NCBI GenBank assembly: GCA_013202865.1
Contig: JABMRB010000793.1
Span: forward strand, 1 to 47,760
Direction of reading: 5' to 3'
From: Candidatus Nealsoniibacteriota bacterium
GTDB taxonomy: Bacteria > Planctomycetota > Planctomycetia > Pirellulales > Thermoguttaceae
Length of the DNA: 47,760 nt
This document shows, in pieces, positions 34,338 through 46,218 of this stretch. The position numbers and the translations under genes were made by a program. Numbering within the stretch: the first letter of the stretch is position 1; the number at the start of each line of letters is the position of its first letter. The notes beneath the pieces are model-generated. The model saw only the letters and a list, made by a program, of their open reading frames with translations. It was not told where the DNA came from and did not search any database.

Positions 34338-36178
34338 GCGACGAGTTATTGCCTTTCTACAATCGCGAGTTGGCGTTCATTCGGCACCTGGGTAACGAGT
34401 TCGCCGAAGCCCATCCGCAGATTGCCGGGCGGCTGCGGCTTGGCCCGGACGGCTCGGAAGACCCGCACGTGGAACGGATGATTGAGGCCTTCGCGTACCT
34501 CAACGCCCGGACCCGCTACAAGCTTGAGGACGACTTCCCCGAAATCACCGACGCCTTGCTGGGGGTCCTCTATCCGCACTATCAGGCCCCGATTCCCTCG
34601 ATGGCAGTGGTGCAATTCGTGCTCGACCGGGGACAGGGCGAGTTGACGACCGGGTATTCGATCCCGCGCCATGCGCCGATCGAAACCGACCCGATCGACG
34701 GCGAACCGTGCCGCTTCCGCACCTGTTATCCCACGACGATCTGGCCGATCGAACTGGCGGCAGCCGGCCTTTCGGTTCGGCCGTTCACGGCGCCGAATGT
34801 CCCCTACGCGTCGCAATCGGTGGCCGCGTTGCGCCTGGAGTTGCGCTGTTTCTCCAAAGAGATGACGTTTGCCCAACTCGACGTGAATTCGCTGCGATTC
34901 TTCCTGCGAGGGCAATCGCAGCACGTCCACGCATTGTACGAACTGGTCTTCAACAATGTGCTTGGCGTGGCGCTGGCCAATTCGCCCGGCGACCACGAAC
35001 CGGTGCTACTGGACCGGCACCGGTTGAAGCCGGTCGGTTTCCACCGCGACGAGGGAATGCTCCCTTATCCGAACCGCGCATTCATGGGGTATCGCATCCT
35101 GACGGAGTATTTCGCGTTTCCGCAGAAGTTCCTGTTCTTCGATCTCGAGGGATTGAGCCCACAGGCGTTGCAGAAGATCGGCAACAAGCTGGAAATCTAC
35201 ATCTTCTTCGACCGCACGGAGCCGGATCTGGAGCAGAACGTGAGTGCCGACACGTTGCGACTCGGCTGCGCGCCGATCGTCAATCTCTACCGGCAGCGGG
35301 CCGACCCGATCAAACTGACCCATACACAGACCGAATATCGCGTGGTTCCCGACGCCCGGCGCCCGCTGGCCAGCGAGGTCTACAGCGTCGACAGCGTCGT
35401 TGCCACGTCGGCCAGCAAGAAGCCTGCCGACGTCGAGTATCAGCCCTTCTACTCCTTCAAGCACGCGTCCGATCGGACCAGGCAGAAGACGTTCTGGTAC
35501 GCGACGCGGCGGCCGGCCGGCGGAGGCAGCCCGCAGGTGGACCATGGCACGGAAATCTACTTGTCGCTGGTCGATCTGGCATTCGACCCGGCGGCGGCCG
35601 CCGACTGGACGCTCAACGTGGAGACGACGTGCATCAACCGCGATCTGCCCCACAGGCTGGCGATTGGCGAGGGCCAGTCGCACTTTCGTCTCGCGGCCGG
35701 CGGACCGCTCTCGCGAATCGAGAGCATGACCGGCCGCCCCACGCCGACGATCCGCCCCGCCCTGAAACACGAAGCGAGGTGGCAGTTGATCTCCCACTTG
35801 TCGCTGAACCACCTGTCGCTGGTCGACTACGAGGAGGGCGCCGACGCCCTGCGGGAGATCCTCCGCCTGTACGATTTCGGCAATTCCGTGGAGACCCGGT
35901 CGATGATCGACGGCATCCTCGGCGTCGCCGGCCGCCGCGTGGTGGGACGCACCGGCGGGGCCGTCAGCGGGTTCGCCCGCGGCCTGGAAGTCGCTATCCA
36001 TTTCGACGAGGACCGTTTCTCCGGGGGCGGCGTTTTTCTGTTCGCCTCCGTGTTGGAGCGGTTCCTCGGCCTGTATTGCTCGATCAATTCGTTCTCCAAA
36101 CTTATTGCAACCACCAACAGACGCGAAGGGAAGTTGTGCCAATGGCCCCCAAGAGCGGGCGAAACCGTGCTGCTTTGA
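34334..36178 (+). CDS. tssF: Type VI secretion baseplate subunit TssF
   Basis: A 614-residue protein, normal for TssF. The N-terminus LLPFYNRELAFIRHLGNEFAE and the following PHVERMIEAFAYLNARTRYKLEDDFPEITDALL are diagnostic. Further matches are PSMAVVQF, FFDLEGL and the C-terminal RGLEVAIHFDEDRFSGGGVFLFASVLERFLGLY. TssF pairs with TssG in the wedge complex around the VgrG hub. The start overlaps tssE by four bases. Confidence 0.95.
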   Translation: MSDELLPFYNRELAFIRHLGNEFAEAHPQIAGRLRLGPDGSEDPHVERMIEAFAYLNARTRYKLEDDFPEITDALLGVLYPHYQAPIPSMAVVQFVLDRGQGELTTGYSIPRHAPIETDPIDGEPCRFRTCYPTTIWPIELAAAGLSVRPFTAPNVPYASQSVAALRLELRCFSKEMTFAQLDVNSLRFFLRGQSQHVHALYELVFNNVLGVALANSPGDHEPVLLDRHRLKPVGFHRDEGMLPYPNRAFMGYRILTEYFAFPQKFLFFDLEGLSPQALQKIGNKLEIYIFFDRTEPDLEQNVSADTLRLGCAPIVNLYRQRADPIKLTHTQTEYRVVPDARRPLASEVYSVDSVVATSASKKPADVEYQPFYSFKHASDRTRQKTFWYATRRPAGGGSPQVDHGTEIYLSLVDLAFDPAAAADWTLNVETTCINRDLPHRLAIGEGQSHFRLAAGGPLSRIESMTGRPTPTIRPALKHEARWQLISHLSLNHLSLVDYEEGADALREILRLYDFGNSVETRSMIDGILGVAGRRVVGRTGGAVSGFARGLEVAIHFDEDRFSGGGVFLFASVLERFLGLYCSINSFSKLIATTNRREGKLCQWPPRAGETVLL

Positions 36179-37268
36179 GCGAGCAATTGCGCCGCGAAGC
36201 CTACCGCTTTGACTTCTTCCAGGCGGTTCGCCTGCTGCAAAGCGAGGCCGCCAAGCAATCGAGCCCCCAGCGCGATCGGCGGCGATACCCGGTGGGAAAG
36301 GACTACCCACCGCAGCAAGAGGCGGTCCGATTTCGGGCCCTGCCGTCGCATGGTTTCCCGGCCGGCCCGATCGAGGAGATCCGCGACGCTGACGACCAGA
36401 CTGCGGCGGGCCGCAAGGCCGGTCCCCCGGAAATGCTCGTGACGTTCATGGGCCTGACCGGTCCCAACGGCGTCTTGCCGCGGCACTACACGACGATGCT
36501 GATCGAACGCCTGCGGGGCGGCGACCGGCACAAGAGCGATCCCACGCTCCAGAACTTCTTCGATCTGTTCAACCACCGCGTGATCTCGCTGTTCTATCGG
36601 GCTTGGGAGAAGTACCGGTTTGCGATCGCTTACGAGCGATGCGAGGCCGACGGCAACGACCGGGAAGATCTCTTCACTCGCTGTTTGTATTGCCTGGTCG
36701 GACTCGGCACCGACGGGCTGCGGGAGCGGATGGAATTCGACGACGAGGCGTTTCTCTACTACGCGGGCGGTTTTGCCCACCGCGGGCGATCGGCCGTTTC
36801 GCTTCAGACGATGCTGGCCGACTACTTCGAGATGCCCGTCGAAGTGCGGCAGTTCGTTGGCACGTGGCTCTACCTCGACCGTGACGACCAGTCGGCGCTG
36901 CCGAGCAGCCGGTTGCCGGAGGGACTCAACTCACAACTGGGCACCAGTGTGGTCGTCGGCGAGCGGGTGTGGGACGTGGAGAATAAGTTCAGAATCCGTC
37001 TCGGGCCGGTGGGGTATCGAGACTTCTGCCAGTTCGTACCTTCCGGCGACGCCTTGCGGTGCCTCTGCCAGTTGGTACGCTCGTACGTGGGGCCCCAGTT
37101 CGATTTCGACGTTCAGCCGGTGCTCCGCGGAGAAGAAGCCCCCTGGTGCAAGCTGGGCGGCGACGGGGCCAATGGCGACGGGGCCCGACTCGGTTGGAAT
37201 ACGTGGATCCGAAGCGGTGCATTCGACCGCGACGTTTCCGATGCCGTTTTTTCCCTGGAAGGATTGCC

Positions 37269-37287
<19 letters not shown>
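36142..37287 (+). CDS. tssG: Type VI secretion baseplate subunit TssG
   Basis: A 381-residue protein. The ATG at 36142 lies within the tssF end (37-bp overlap); an in-frame GTG at 36136 is an alternative start. Signatures: REAYRFDFFQAVRLLQ, AVRFRALPSHGFPAGPIEEI, VTFMGLTGPNGVLPRHYTTMLI, FFDLFNHRVISLFYRAWEKYR and GTWLYLDRDDQSALP. TssG is the second wedge partner of TssF. A longer open frame upstream is an out-of-frame reading of tssF and is not coding. It overlaps clpV by 19 bases. Confidence 0.94.
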
Positions 37288-40028
<2,741 letters not shown>

Positions 40029-40051
40029 GGAGAAGTCACCACACTCCACGG

Positions 40052-40063
40052 AGGGACGTCCCT
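40052..40063. other. 12-bp perfect palindrome before the hydrolase gene
   Basis: AGGGACGTCCCT lies 54 bp before the start at 40118. It could be a regulator site or a chance palindrome. Confidence 0.3.
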
Positions 40064-40117
40064 TTCTGAAAAGAAGAGTCAACTGTTTCCTATGTATTCT
40101 GATTGGGAGGTTCAGCA

Positions 40118-40891
40118 ATGAGTACAAGCATTGGCGGGTCGGTAGGGAGTTGGCAGAGTGGTGCGAAGAACAACCTGACGGACATCAAGGCAATTCAGCA
40201 GCTACTAAAAGCAGCGTCAAAGAAGCTGGGAAAACCTGCCTACGATCCGGGTAAGGTCGATGGAAAGATCCATCGCGTTGCCAACAAGTCGGGTACGGTA
40301 GCGGCGATCGTCAACTTTCAGCGCCAGCACGTGAAGATGGCCAAACCGGATGCCCGGATTGACGTGAAAGGACGAACATGGAGAGCGCTGGCGGCCGTAT
40401 CGGGCTCGGCGGCCAAGACCGGTGTTCCCGGCAGCGATGCGGATGCACCTTGGATGAAGATTGCCAAACGCGAGATAGGGCAGAAAGAGATGAAGGGCTC
40501 CAAGCATAATCCGCGCATCGTTGAGTATCTCGGGAGTACGACCCTAAACGAGAAGTACGCAAGCAAAGATGAGACGGCGTGGTGTGCAGCCTTTGTGAAT
40601 TGGGTACTGAAGAAGGCAGGCAAGACCAAGCTGAACACCGCATGGGCCGCGTCCTGGGCCAAGTACGGAAAGCATCTTGATGAAGCACGATACGGCGCCG
40701 TTGTTCTGATTCGTACGACTCCGACGAAATCCATCCGCGGCACGACTACTTCGGGCAATCACGTCGGTTTCCTGGTGGAAGAGACTCCGGGAAGCATCAA
40801 GCTGCTTGGCGGCAACCAGGGCGACTCGGTCAAGTACTCGACCTTTTCGAAAGGCAAGTGGAAGGTAATTGCCTACCGTTGGCCAATCTGA
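40118..40891 (+). CDS. Putative T6SS cargo: TIGR02594-type peptidoglycan hydrolase
   Basis: A 257-residue protein. The ATG at 40118 follows GGGAGG by seven bases. The N-terminal 100 residues resemble a PG_binding_1 domain (IKAIQQLLKAA, DGKIHRVANKSGTVAAIVNFQRQH). The C-terminal 140 residues fit the TIGR02594 CHAP-like Cys peptidase or amidase family: WMKIAKREIGQKEMKG, the catalytic DETAWCAAFVNWVL with Cys156, ASWAKYG, SGNHVGFL with His215, and LLGGNQGDSV. There is no signal peptide, so it would need a secretion route such as the T6SS to reach a target cell wall. It lies between clpV and hcp/vgrG, a typical cargo position. No neighbouring immunity gene with a signal peptide is visible. The gene appears somewhat less GC-rich than its neighbours. 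Confidence 0.85.
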   Translation: MSTSIGGSVGSWQSGAKNNLTDIKAIQQLLKAASKKLGKPAYDPGKVDGKIHRVANKSGTVAAIVNFQRQHVKMAKPDARIDVKGRTWRALAAVSGSAAKTGVPGSDADAPWMKIAKREIGQKEMKGSKHNPRIVEYLGSTTLNEKYASKDETAWCAAFVNWVLKKAGKTKLNTAWAASWAKYGKHLDEARYGAVVLIRTTPTKSIRGTTTSGNHVGFLVEETPGSIKLLGGNQGDSVKYSTFSKGKWKVIAYRWPI

Positions 40892-41032
40892 CCGTGAGCC
40901 CGCCGTGTGCCACATCGGAGATTCACCGGCGCGCTGTGCGGGATTGGCCATGAACAGCCTGTCACTCAAGTTGGAGCGGGCGGGCGGGGACTTCGTGACG
41001 AAGCATCAAGGCGGAAAACCAAGGAGCATTCC

Positions 41033-42019
41033 ATGGCAAATTCTCGAACACCGGGGCCAATACGCCTTGTTCCGACGTCGAAAGACCACGCTCAACGGGC
41101 CCGCCCGCCGGGGCCCGTGCAGACTTCGCACGCCGCCGCCGGGCCGGCCCGGCAGGCGTCGGTGATCCCTGCCGAGATTGCGGCCATGGCGCAAGGAGAT
41201 TCCAAGGCGCTCTCCGCGGCAGGCCGGCTGCAGCAGGGCCGCCGCGGCGTCCTTGTCGAAGCCCTCATGGACGAAGCCGGAGAGCCCAAGCGGTACCATC
41301 TCGGACGCCAACTCCTTGTGAAAATGAATGCGCTGTCCGACAAGCAACTCGACGCGCTGGCTGCCCTGCACGAAGACGACCTGCACACCGGTGGGCTGGG
41401 TTCGGACGCCTGGTACGATCTGCTGGATATGGGCAGTTCCGCCGGCGGCAAGGTATTCCGCGACGCACTGCTCGACCTCGTCGGTGAGATCCGCGATTGC
41501 GTCGAAAGCGGATTGGCTAGTGCCGTAGGCCGAGGGCTCGGCGGCGGCGGTATGGACATTCAGGGAACCCTGGGCCAACTGTACGCCGCACGCACGCTGA
41601 GAACCCGGTTTCCGGGTGCCCGATTGCGATTCGAGGTCATGGAAGTCGGCCGCGAGATAGACATCCAAATGCTCCACAATGGAAGGAAGATCGATGTGGA
41701 AGTCAAGACAAATCTCGGAGCCAAACCGTCCGTCGATAAAGGACAGATCGGCAAGGATCTCTTCAACCACGCGGCCGATCGCTGGGAGAACATGCTGTAC
41801 CTCTATGCTCCGCAGCAAGCGAGCCGACTCGGACAGGTCAAGAACGCTATGCTCCGTGTTTTGGATCAGGCCGCCGCGGCAGTGAAAGCGTCGAAGGCCG
41901 ACCCCTACCAAGAAACACTAATCAAGGAGCTAAAGATTCACAAGATGACGATTGAAGATGCCAAGAAGATCCTCAAACAACGGTTCATCCGAGGACTTGT
42001 GGGCACGTACACGTGCTGA
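41033..42019 (+). CDS. Putative T6SS cargo: protein with PD-(D/E)XK nuclease-like C-terminus
   Basis: A 328-residue protein. The ATG at 41033 follows AAGGAG; a longer frame upstream has no good start. Residues 1-55 are Pro/Ala/Arg-rich and likely flexible. The middle region (about 60-180) is helical and unrecognised. The C-terminal part has GREIDIQM with Asp210, then KIDVEVKT with Glu223 and Lys225, which is the D-x(12)-ExK core of the PD-(D/E)XK fold, followed by helices with QIGKDLFNHAADRW. A DNA- or RNA-cleaving toxin delivered by the T6SS is the most economical reading, but it could also be an intracellular nuclease. The assignment rests on the motif alone. No immunity partner is evident. 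Confidence 0.75.
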   Translation: MANSRTPGPIRLVPTSKDHAQRARPPGPVQTSHAAAGPARQASVIPAEIAAMAQGDSKALSAAGRLQQGRRGVLVEALMDEAGEPKRYHLGRQLLVKMNALSDKQLDALAALHEDDLHTGGLGSDAWYDLLDMGSSAGGKVFRDALLDLVGEIRDCVESGLASAVGRGLGGGGMDIQGTLGQLYAARTLRTRFPGARLRFEVMEVGREIDIQMLHNGRKIDVEVKTNLGAKPSVDKGQIGKDLFNHAADRWENMLYLYAPQQASRLGQVKNAMLRVLDQAAAAVKASKADPYQETLIKELKIHKMTIEDAKKILKQRFIRGLVGTYTC

Positions 42020-42187
42020 CCGTAGTTTCCATATTTTGGAATAAAAAACGCAACTTCTGCCCGGGATCTACGAGAATCTCAGTATGACAACAATCGAACG
42101 GCTTCGCCAAGGACCAACGAAGTTTGCGAGGTCCTGCGGCAGGAGTCAACAGGTAACCCCACCTTTTTTTCCTTACGGAGGTCAGAC

Positions 42188-42670
42188 ATGGCTGCTTACA
42201 TCAAATTCGACGGTGTCGACGGCGAAGCCCAAGACAAGGATCACAAGGCCTGGAGCGATCTGGCTTCATTCGGCCAAGGCTTGCATCAGCCCGGCGGCGG
42301 CGCGACCGGCCCGACCCGGCGCCGCGGCGACGTGATCCTCGACGACATCTCCTGCTCGAAGGAGTTGGACAAATCCAGCCCGAAGATCGCCGAGGCGGTC
42401 TGCAAGGGCAAGGTCTTCCCCAAGGTCGAGATCCACATGACCGCGTCCACCACGGATACCGGCAGAGTGACGTTCTACGCCTACGAGTTGAAGAACGTCC
42501 TGGTCACCAGCTACAACATCAGCGGCAGCGGCCAATCGGAAGACGTGCCGATGGAAGACTTCTCCTTGAACTATGAGGAGATCAAGGTCACCTACACCGA
42601 GTGCGACGCGAAGGGTAAGAAGAAGGGCAACGTGGAGTACACTTGGAAGGTCGAGGAGGGCGAAGCGTAA
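42188..42670 (+). CDS. hcp: Type VI secretion tube protein Hcp (TssD)
   Basis: A 160-residue protein of usual size. The ATG at 42188 has GGAGG eight bases before it. Signatures: AAYIKFDGVDGEA, DDISCSKELDKSSPKIAEAVCKGKVFPKVEIHMTAS, YELKNVLVTSYNISGSG and ESFSLNYEEIKVTY-like text. Hcp hexamers form the inner tube and often carry small cargo. A strong terminator-like hairpin follows, which fits the high Hcp expression seen in other systems. The 168-bp region before it contains TAAAAAAC and an AT-rich patch that could hold a promoter, but no clear match. Confidence 0.96.
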   Translation: MAAYIKFDGVDGEAQDKDHKAWSDLASFGQGLHQPGGGATGPTRRRGDVILDDISCSKELDKSSPKIAEAVCKGKVFPKVEIHMTASTTDTGRVTFYAYELKNVLVTSYNISGSGQSEDVPMEDFSLNYEEIKVTYTECDAKGKKKGNVEYTWKVEEGEA

Positions 42671-42716
42671 ACGCGCTGCTTTCGACCTTCGACGCGCCGG
42701 CGGGGATCACCGGGAG

Positions 42717-42754
42717 CAAGTCGGGACAGGGTTCGGCGCCCCTGTCCCGACTTG
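42717..42754 (+). terminator. Strong hairpin between hcp and vgrG
   Basis: CAAGTCGGGACAGGG (42717-42731) is perfectly complementary to CCCTGTCCCGACTTG (42740-42754), giving a 15-bp stem. A few T residues follow. Likely a terminator or mRNA-stabilising hairpin that raises hcp relative to vgrG. Confidence 0.7.
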
Positions 42755-42777
42755 TCTCTGCTTTCCAACGGATTGGG

Positions 42778-42797
42778 CGCCGGCCGATAGGCCGGCG
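42778..42797. other. Second hairpin between hcp and vgrG
   Basis: CGCCGGCC (42778-42785) pairs perfectly with GGCCGGCG (42790-42797) around GATA. It may strengthen the preceding terminator. Confidence 0.45.
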
Positions 42798-42904
42798 GTT
42801 CCGCGGCCCGCGGCGGCCCCGTCGACGGTCGGCCACCGTACTCGCGACCCCAGCCGGCGCAACAGCACCGGCGCCCTCCCCATCCAATCCTCAGGGGACC
42901 TGCC

Positions 42905-45082
42905 ATGGCCCTCAGACAGAAAAATCGCTTGTTGACGCTGAAGAGTCCGCTGGGGGACGACGTCCTCGTGCTGACTGCCTTCTCCGGCCAGGAGGAGATC
43001 TCGCGCCTGTTCAACTACGAACTGGAGATGATCTCCGACAACAACTCGATCTCGGCGTCCGAGATTGTCGGCAAGAACGTCACCTTCGGCATCAAGCTTG
43101 CCGACGGCTCAGTGCGGCACTTCAACGGCTTCGTCACCCGGTTCGTCGCCGGCGACGAAGACGGCCAGCGCCGGCGGAACTACCGGGCCGAAGTCGCACC
43201 CTGGCTCTGGTTCCTTACGCGGACTTCCGATTGTCGCATCTTCCAGGAGAAGTCCGTTCCGGAAATCATCGAGCAGGTCTTCAAGGATCTGAACTTCAGC
43301 GACTACGACGTCTCCCAGGTCTCCGGCGAACACCCAAAACGCGACTACTGCGTCCAGTATCGGGAGACCGACTTCAACTTCGTCTCCCGGCTGATGGAAG
43401 AAGAAGGGATCTTCTATTTCTTCCGGCACGAAGAAGGCAAGCACACGCTGGTGATGGCCGATCAGAAAGGGGCCTACAAGGACTGCGTGGAAAAGGAGGT
43501 CGACTATCCTCGCGACCACCGCGCCCGCGCAATCACCGACCATATCACCGAGTGGGAACATCAGTACGAGTTCCACACGGGAAAATGGTCGCAGACGGAC
43601 TACAACTTTGAAGATCATCCGGCCCGTAGCGAGCCGACGCCGAGCAAGCTGATGATGACCAGCGAGCAGTCCACGACGCAATTGGACGGCGTCGAGAAAT
43701 ACGAATTCTACGACTACCCGGGAGAGTACGACAAGAAGGATGCGGGAAAGACCCTGACCAAGGTCCGCATCGAGGAGGAAGAGGCCGGGCACGACACGAT
43801 CCGCGCCGGCAGCACGTGCAGATCGTTTACACCCGGCGGCAAGTTCAAGGTTAAGGACCACCGCTCCGACGCCGAGAAGGGGAAGACGTTCGCGATCACC
43901 TCGATCCACCACTGGGCTACGGAATCGACCACTTACGAAACGGGCGGGTCGGTCGAGGAGGACTATAGAAACACGTTCCTCTGCATCCCCGATTCCGTCA
44001 CCTTTCGCCCCCGGCGGATCACGCCGAAGCCCGTTGTGCAGGGTTCGCAGACGGCCGTAGTCGACGGACCCGAGGGCGAAGAAATCTGGCCCGACAAATA
44101 CGGGCGCATCAAGGTGCAGTTCTTCTGGGACCGCGAAGGCCAGCGCAACGAGAAGACGTCCTGCTGGGTTCGGTGCATGCAGTCGTCGGCGGGCAAGGGC
44201 TGGGGCTCGATGTTCATTCCCCGCGTTGGCCAGGAGGTCGTGGTCAGTTATCTCGAAGGCGACCCCGACCGCCCGCTGGTCACCGGCGTGGTCTACAACG
44301 CCGACCAGATGCCCGCCTATCCCTTGCCGCAAGAGAAGACCAAGAGCTACGTCAAGACCAACTCGTCACCCGACGGCGACGGCTACAACGAACTGCGTTT
44401 CGAAGACAAGAAAGACAAGGAGCAGATCTTCATTCACGCCCAGCGCGACATGGATACCCGTGTGCTCAACGATTCCAAGGAGCGGATCTTTGGCAGCCGC
44501 CACCAGGTCATCGGCTGTGAGAAAGACGGCAGCAAGGGCGGCGACCAGCGCGAGATGGTCTATCAGGATAAGCACCTGACGGTCCATCGAAACCAGACCG
44601 AACACGTCGGCGGCGACATGCAATTGCTGGTCGGCGGCATCGAAGGCGAGGGCAACCAGGAAATCGTCGTCCAGGGCGACCGGAAAGAATCGGTCGGGAA
44701 GAACCAGCACATCCACGTCAAGAACGACCGCAATGAGTCGGTCGACGGCAGCCAGTCGCTGACCGTCGGGATGGATCAGCAAGAGAAGGTGGGGATGAAA
44801 CACGCGGTCGAGGCCGGGCAGGAAATCCACTTGAAGGCCGGAATGAAGGTCGTTATCGAGGCCGGGCTGCAACTGACGATCAAGGCGGCCGGTGGATTCA
44901 TTGACATTGGCCCAGCCGGCGTGACGATCCAGGGAACGCTGGTGAACATCAACAGCGGCGGCGCGGCGGGCACCGGTGGCGGATCCAGCCCCGCCTCTCC
45001 CGAGGCCCCCCAGGAAGCCGCCCCCACCGCCCCTGCCGAGGCCGACGACTCGAAGACCGGCCAGAAATCGGCACCCGATTAG
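42905..45082 (+). CDS. vgrG: Type VI secretion spike protein VgrG (TssI)
   Basis: A 725-residue protein starting at the ATG at 42905. Gp27-like parts span about 1-380 (SGQEEISRLFNYELEM, CVQYRETDFNFVSRLMEEEGIFYFF). The gp5-like OB fold and beta-helix follow (DKYGRIKVQFFWDREGQ, CWVRCMQSSAGKGWG, GQEVVVSYLEGDPDRPLVTGVVYN). The helix has repeated G/N/V segments. The tail after the spike tip is a Gly/Ala/Pro-rich low-complexity stretch of about 45 residues. No effector domain is fused, so cargo must bind non-covalently, perhaps through the FHA-DUF4123 protein encoded next. Confidence 0.96.
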   Translation: MALRQKNRLLTLKSPLGDDVLVLTAFSGQEEISRLFNYELEMISDNNSISASEIVGKNVTFGIKLADGSVRHFNGFVTRFVAGDEDGQRRRNYRAEVAPWLWFLTRTSDCRIFQEKSVPEIIEQVFKDLNFSDYDVSQVSGEHPKRDYCVQYRETDFNFVSRLMEEEGIFYFFRHEEGKHTLVMADQKGAYKDCVEKEVDYPRDHRARAITDHITEWEHQYEFHTGKWSQTDYNFEDHPARSEPTPSKLMMTSEQSTTQLDGVEKYEFYDYPGEYDKKDAGKTLTKVRIEEEEAGHDTIRAGSTCRSFTPGGKFKVKDHRSDAEKGKTFAITSIHHWATESTTYETGGSVEEDYRNTFLCIPDSVTFRPRRITPKPVVQGSQTAVVDGPEGEEIWPDKYGRIKVQFFWDREGQRNEKTSCWVRCMQSSAGKGWGSMFIPRVGQEVVVSYLEGDPDRPLVTGVVYNADQMPAYPLPQEKTKSYVKTNSSPDGDGYNELRFEDKKDKEQIFIHAQRDMDTRVLNDSKERIFGSRHQVIGCEKDGSKGGDQREMVYQDKHLTVHRNQTEHVGGDMQLLVGGIEGEGNQEIVVQGDRKESVGKNQHIHVKNDRNESVDGSQSLTVGMDQQEKVGMKHAVEAGQEIHLKAGMKVVIEAGLQLTIKAAGGFIDIGPAGVTIQGTLVNINSGGAAGTGGGSSPASPEAPQEAAPTAPAEADDSKTGQKSAPD

Positions 45083-45143
45083 TTCCACAGCGATATGCTT
45101 TGGAAACTGCAAACTGACAACTATCAAACCGGTGTCCCCCAAA

Positions 45144-46160
45144 ATGCGAGTCGTACTGGAAGTAATGTCGGGATCGGAAACGGGACGAAAGGCCCTTTTG
45201 GGTATCGACCAGACGATTCAGGTCGGCCGGACCGAATGGGCGGATTTTTCCGTGGTAAACGATCCCTACCTCTCCGGCGTCCACTTCGCCCTGGAGACCG
45301 ACCTGCTCGCCTGCTATCTCCGGGACCTCGGTAGCAGCAACGGCACGCTGCTGAACGGCCAACCGGTCACCGATCGGACCGTGTTGCACAACGGCGATGA
45401 GATATGCGCCGGCCAAACGCGATTCATCGTCCAGACCGAAGGAGACGCACCAGAGCAAGCGACCCGCGTGTCCGGGGCGGCCGTCGGCGTACCCGGCCCG
45501 GAGGTTGTTCGCCACCCACCCGTGGCAACCGAGGTCGCCTACGCCGTGGAGACGTGCAACTCCGCTCTGACGCTCTGTCGTGGGAACATCGATGAGATTT
45601 CACCGGCCGATCTGGCTGCGATGCTTGCCCAAGAGGTTCCGCTGTACCTGATCGCCGACTTGAAGAAGCTGGCGGTCACGCTGCCGGAAGGTTTCGATGT
45701 GACCGACGGCCTGTTGTTCGATTGGCTCGAACCTTCGGCCGCGGCGATGGTTTCGCCGGTGGTCCTTGCGGCGGACGAATTCCCCGACTGGCGGGCCCTG
45801 GTCGAACAGGGTTGGGGTGCCGACGCGGTGATCTGCCTCTTCTCGTCGGAAGCGAAGGACGCCTTGTTGGCCCACTTGCGTCGCAGCGCCCGAGCTCAGC
45901 CGGCACAAGAGGGCGCCGATGCGGGGATCGTCGGCTACTGTTGGCCCAGCGTGATGGCGCCGCTGTTGTCGCATTACTCGCCGGAGTCCGTTCGCCAACT
46001 GCTCGGGCCGATCGAAGCTGTGCTCGTCGAGTTGCCCGACTTGCCCGACACGTGGCAGTTGTACGGGCAAGACCGGGTGGCCGGTCTGTTGGACCGGCTC
46101 GGGCTCGTCCGGACGTTGCCCGAAGAGATCGTTACCGAACCGTCGGAGGATATGCATTGA
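45144..46160 (+). CDS. FHA-domain protein with DUF4123-like C-terminal domain
   Basis: A 338-residue protein. The ATG at 45144 is chosen; an in-frame GTG at 45132 is an alternative. The ribosome-binding site is poor. An FHA domain spans about 5-95: VGRTEWADFSVVND, then SGVHF where SRxH is usual, and LGSSNGTLLNG. The remaining residues 130-330 resemble DUF4123, known from adaptor proteins (Tap-1/TEC) that load effectors on VgrG: LYLIADLKKLA, CLFSSEAKDALLAHLRR, GIVGYCWPSVMAPLLSHYSPESVRQLLGP. FHA modules read phospho-threonine, so it could link kinase signals to spike loading. Its place between vgrG and the PAAR gene supports an adaptor role. The DUF4123 match is by eye and is the less certain part. 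Confidence 0.8.
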   Translation: MRVVLEVMSGSETGRKALLGIDQTIQVGRTEWADFSVVNDPYLSGVHFALETDLLACYLRDLGSSNGTLLNGQPVTDRTVLHNGDEICAGQTRFIVQTEGDAPEQATRVSGAAVGVPGPEVVRHPPVATEVAYAVETCNSALTLCRGNIDEISPADLAAMLAQEVPLYLIADLKKLAVTLPEGFDVTDGLLFDWLEPSAAAMVSPVVLAADEFPDWRALVEQGWGADAVICLFSSEAKDALLAHLRRSARAQPAQEGADAGIVGYCWPSVMAPLLSHYSPESVRQLLGPIEAVLVELPDLPDTWQLYGQDRVAGLLDRLGLVRTLPEEIVTEPSEDMH

Positions 46161-46218
46161 TCGTGCGACGGTTTTCCATCAGTAATAGTTAATCCGAGAT
46201 TACCACAAAGGGTCCACG

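Noticed and set aside
34708-36141. Upstream extension of the tssG frame through tssF
   Set aside because: The translation is Arg/Gly-rich and lacks any TssG signature; family similarity begins after 36142.
40950-41165. Short plus-strand frame between the hydrolase and nuclease genes, considered as an immunity gene
   Set aside because: It overlaps the nuclease start in another frame, lacks a ribosome-binding site, signal peptide or membrane helix, and is Arg-rich as expected for a frame shadow.
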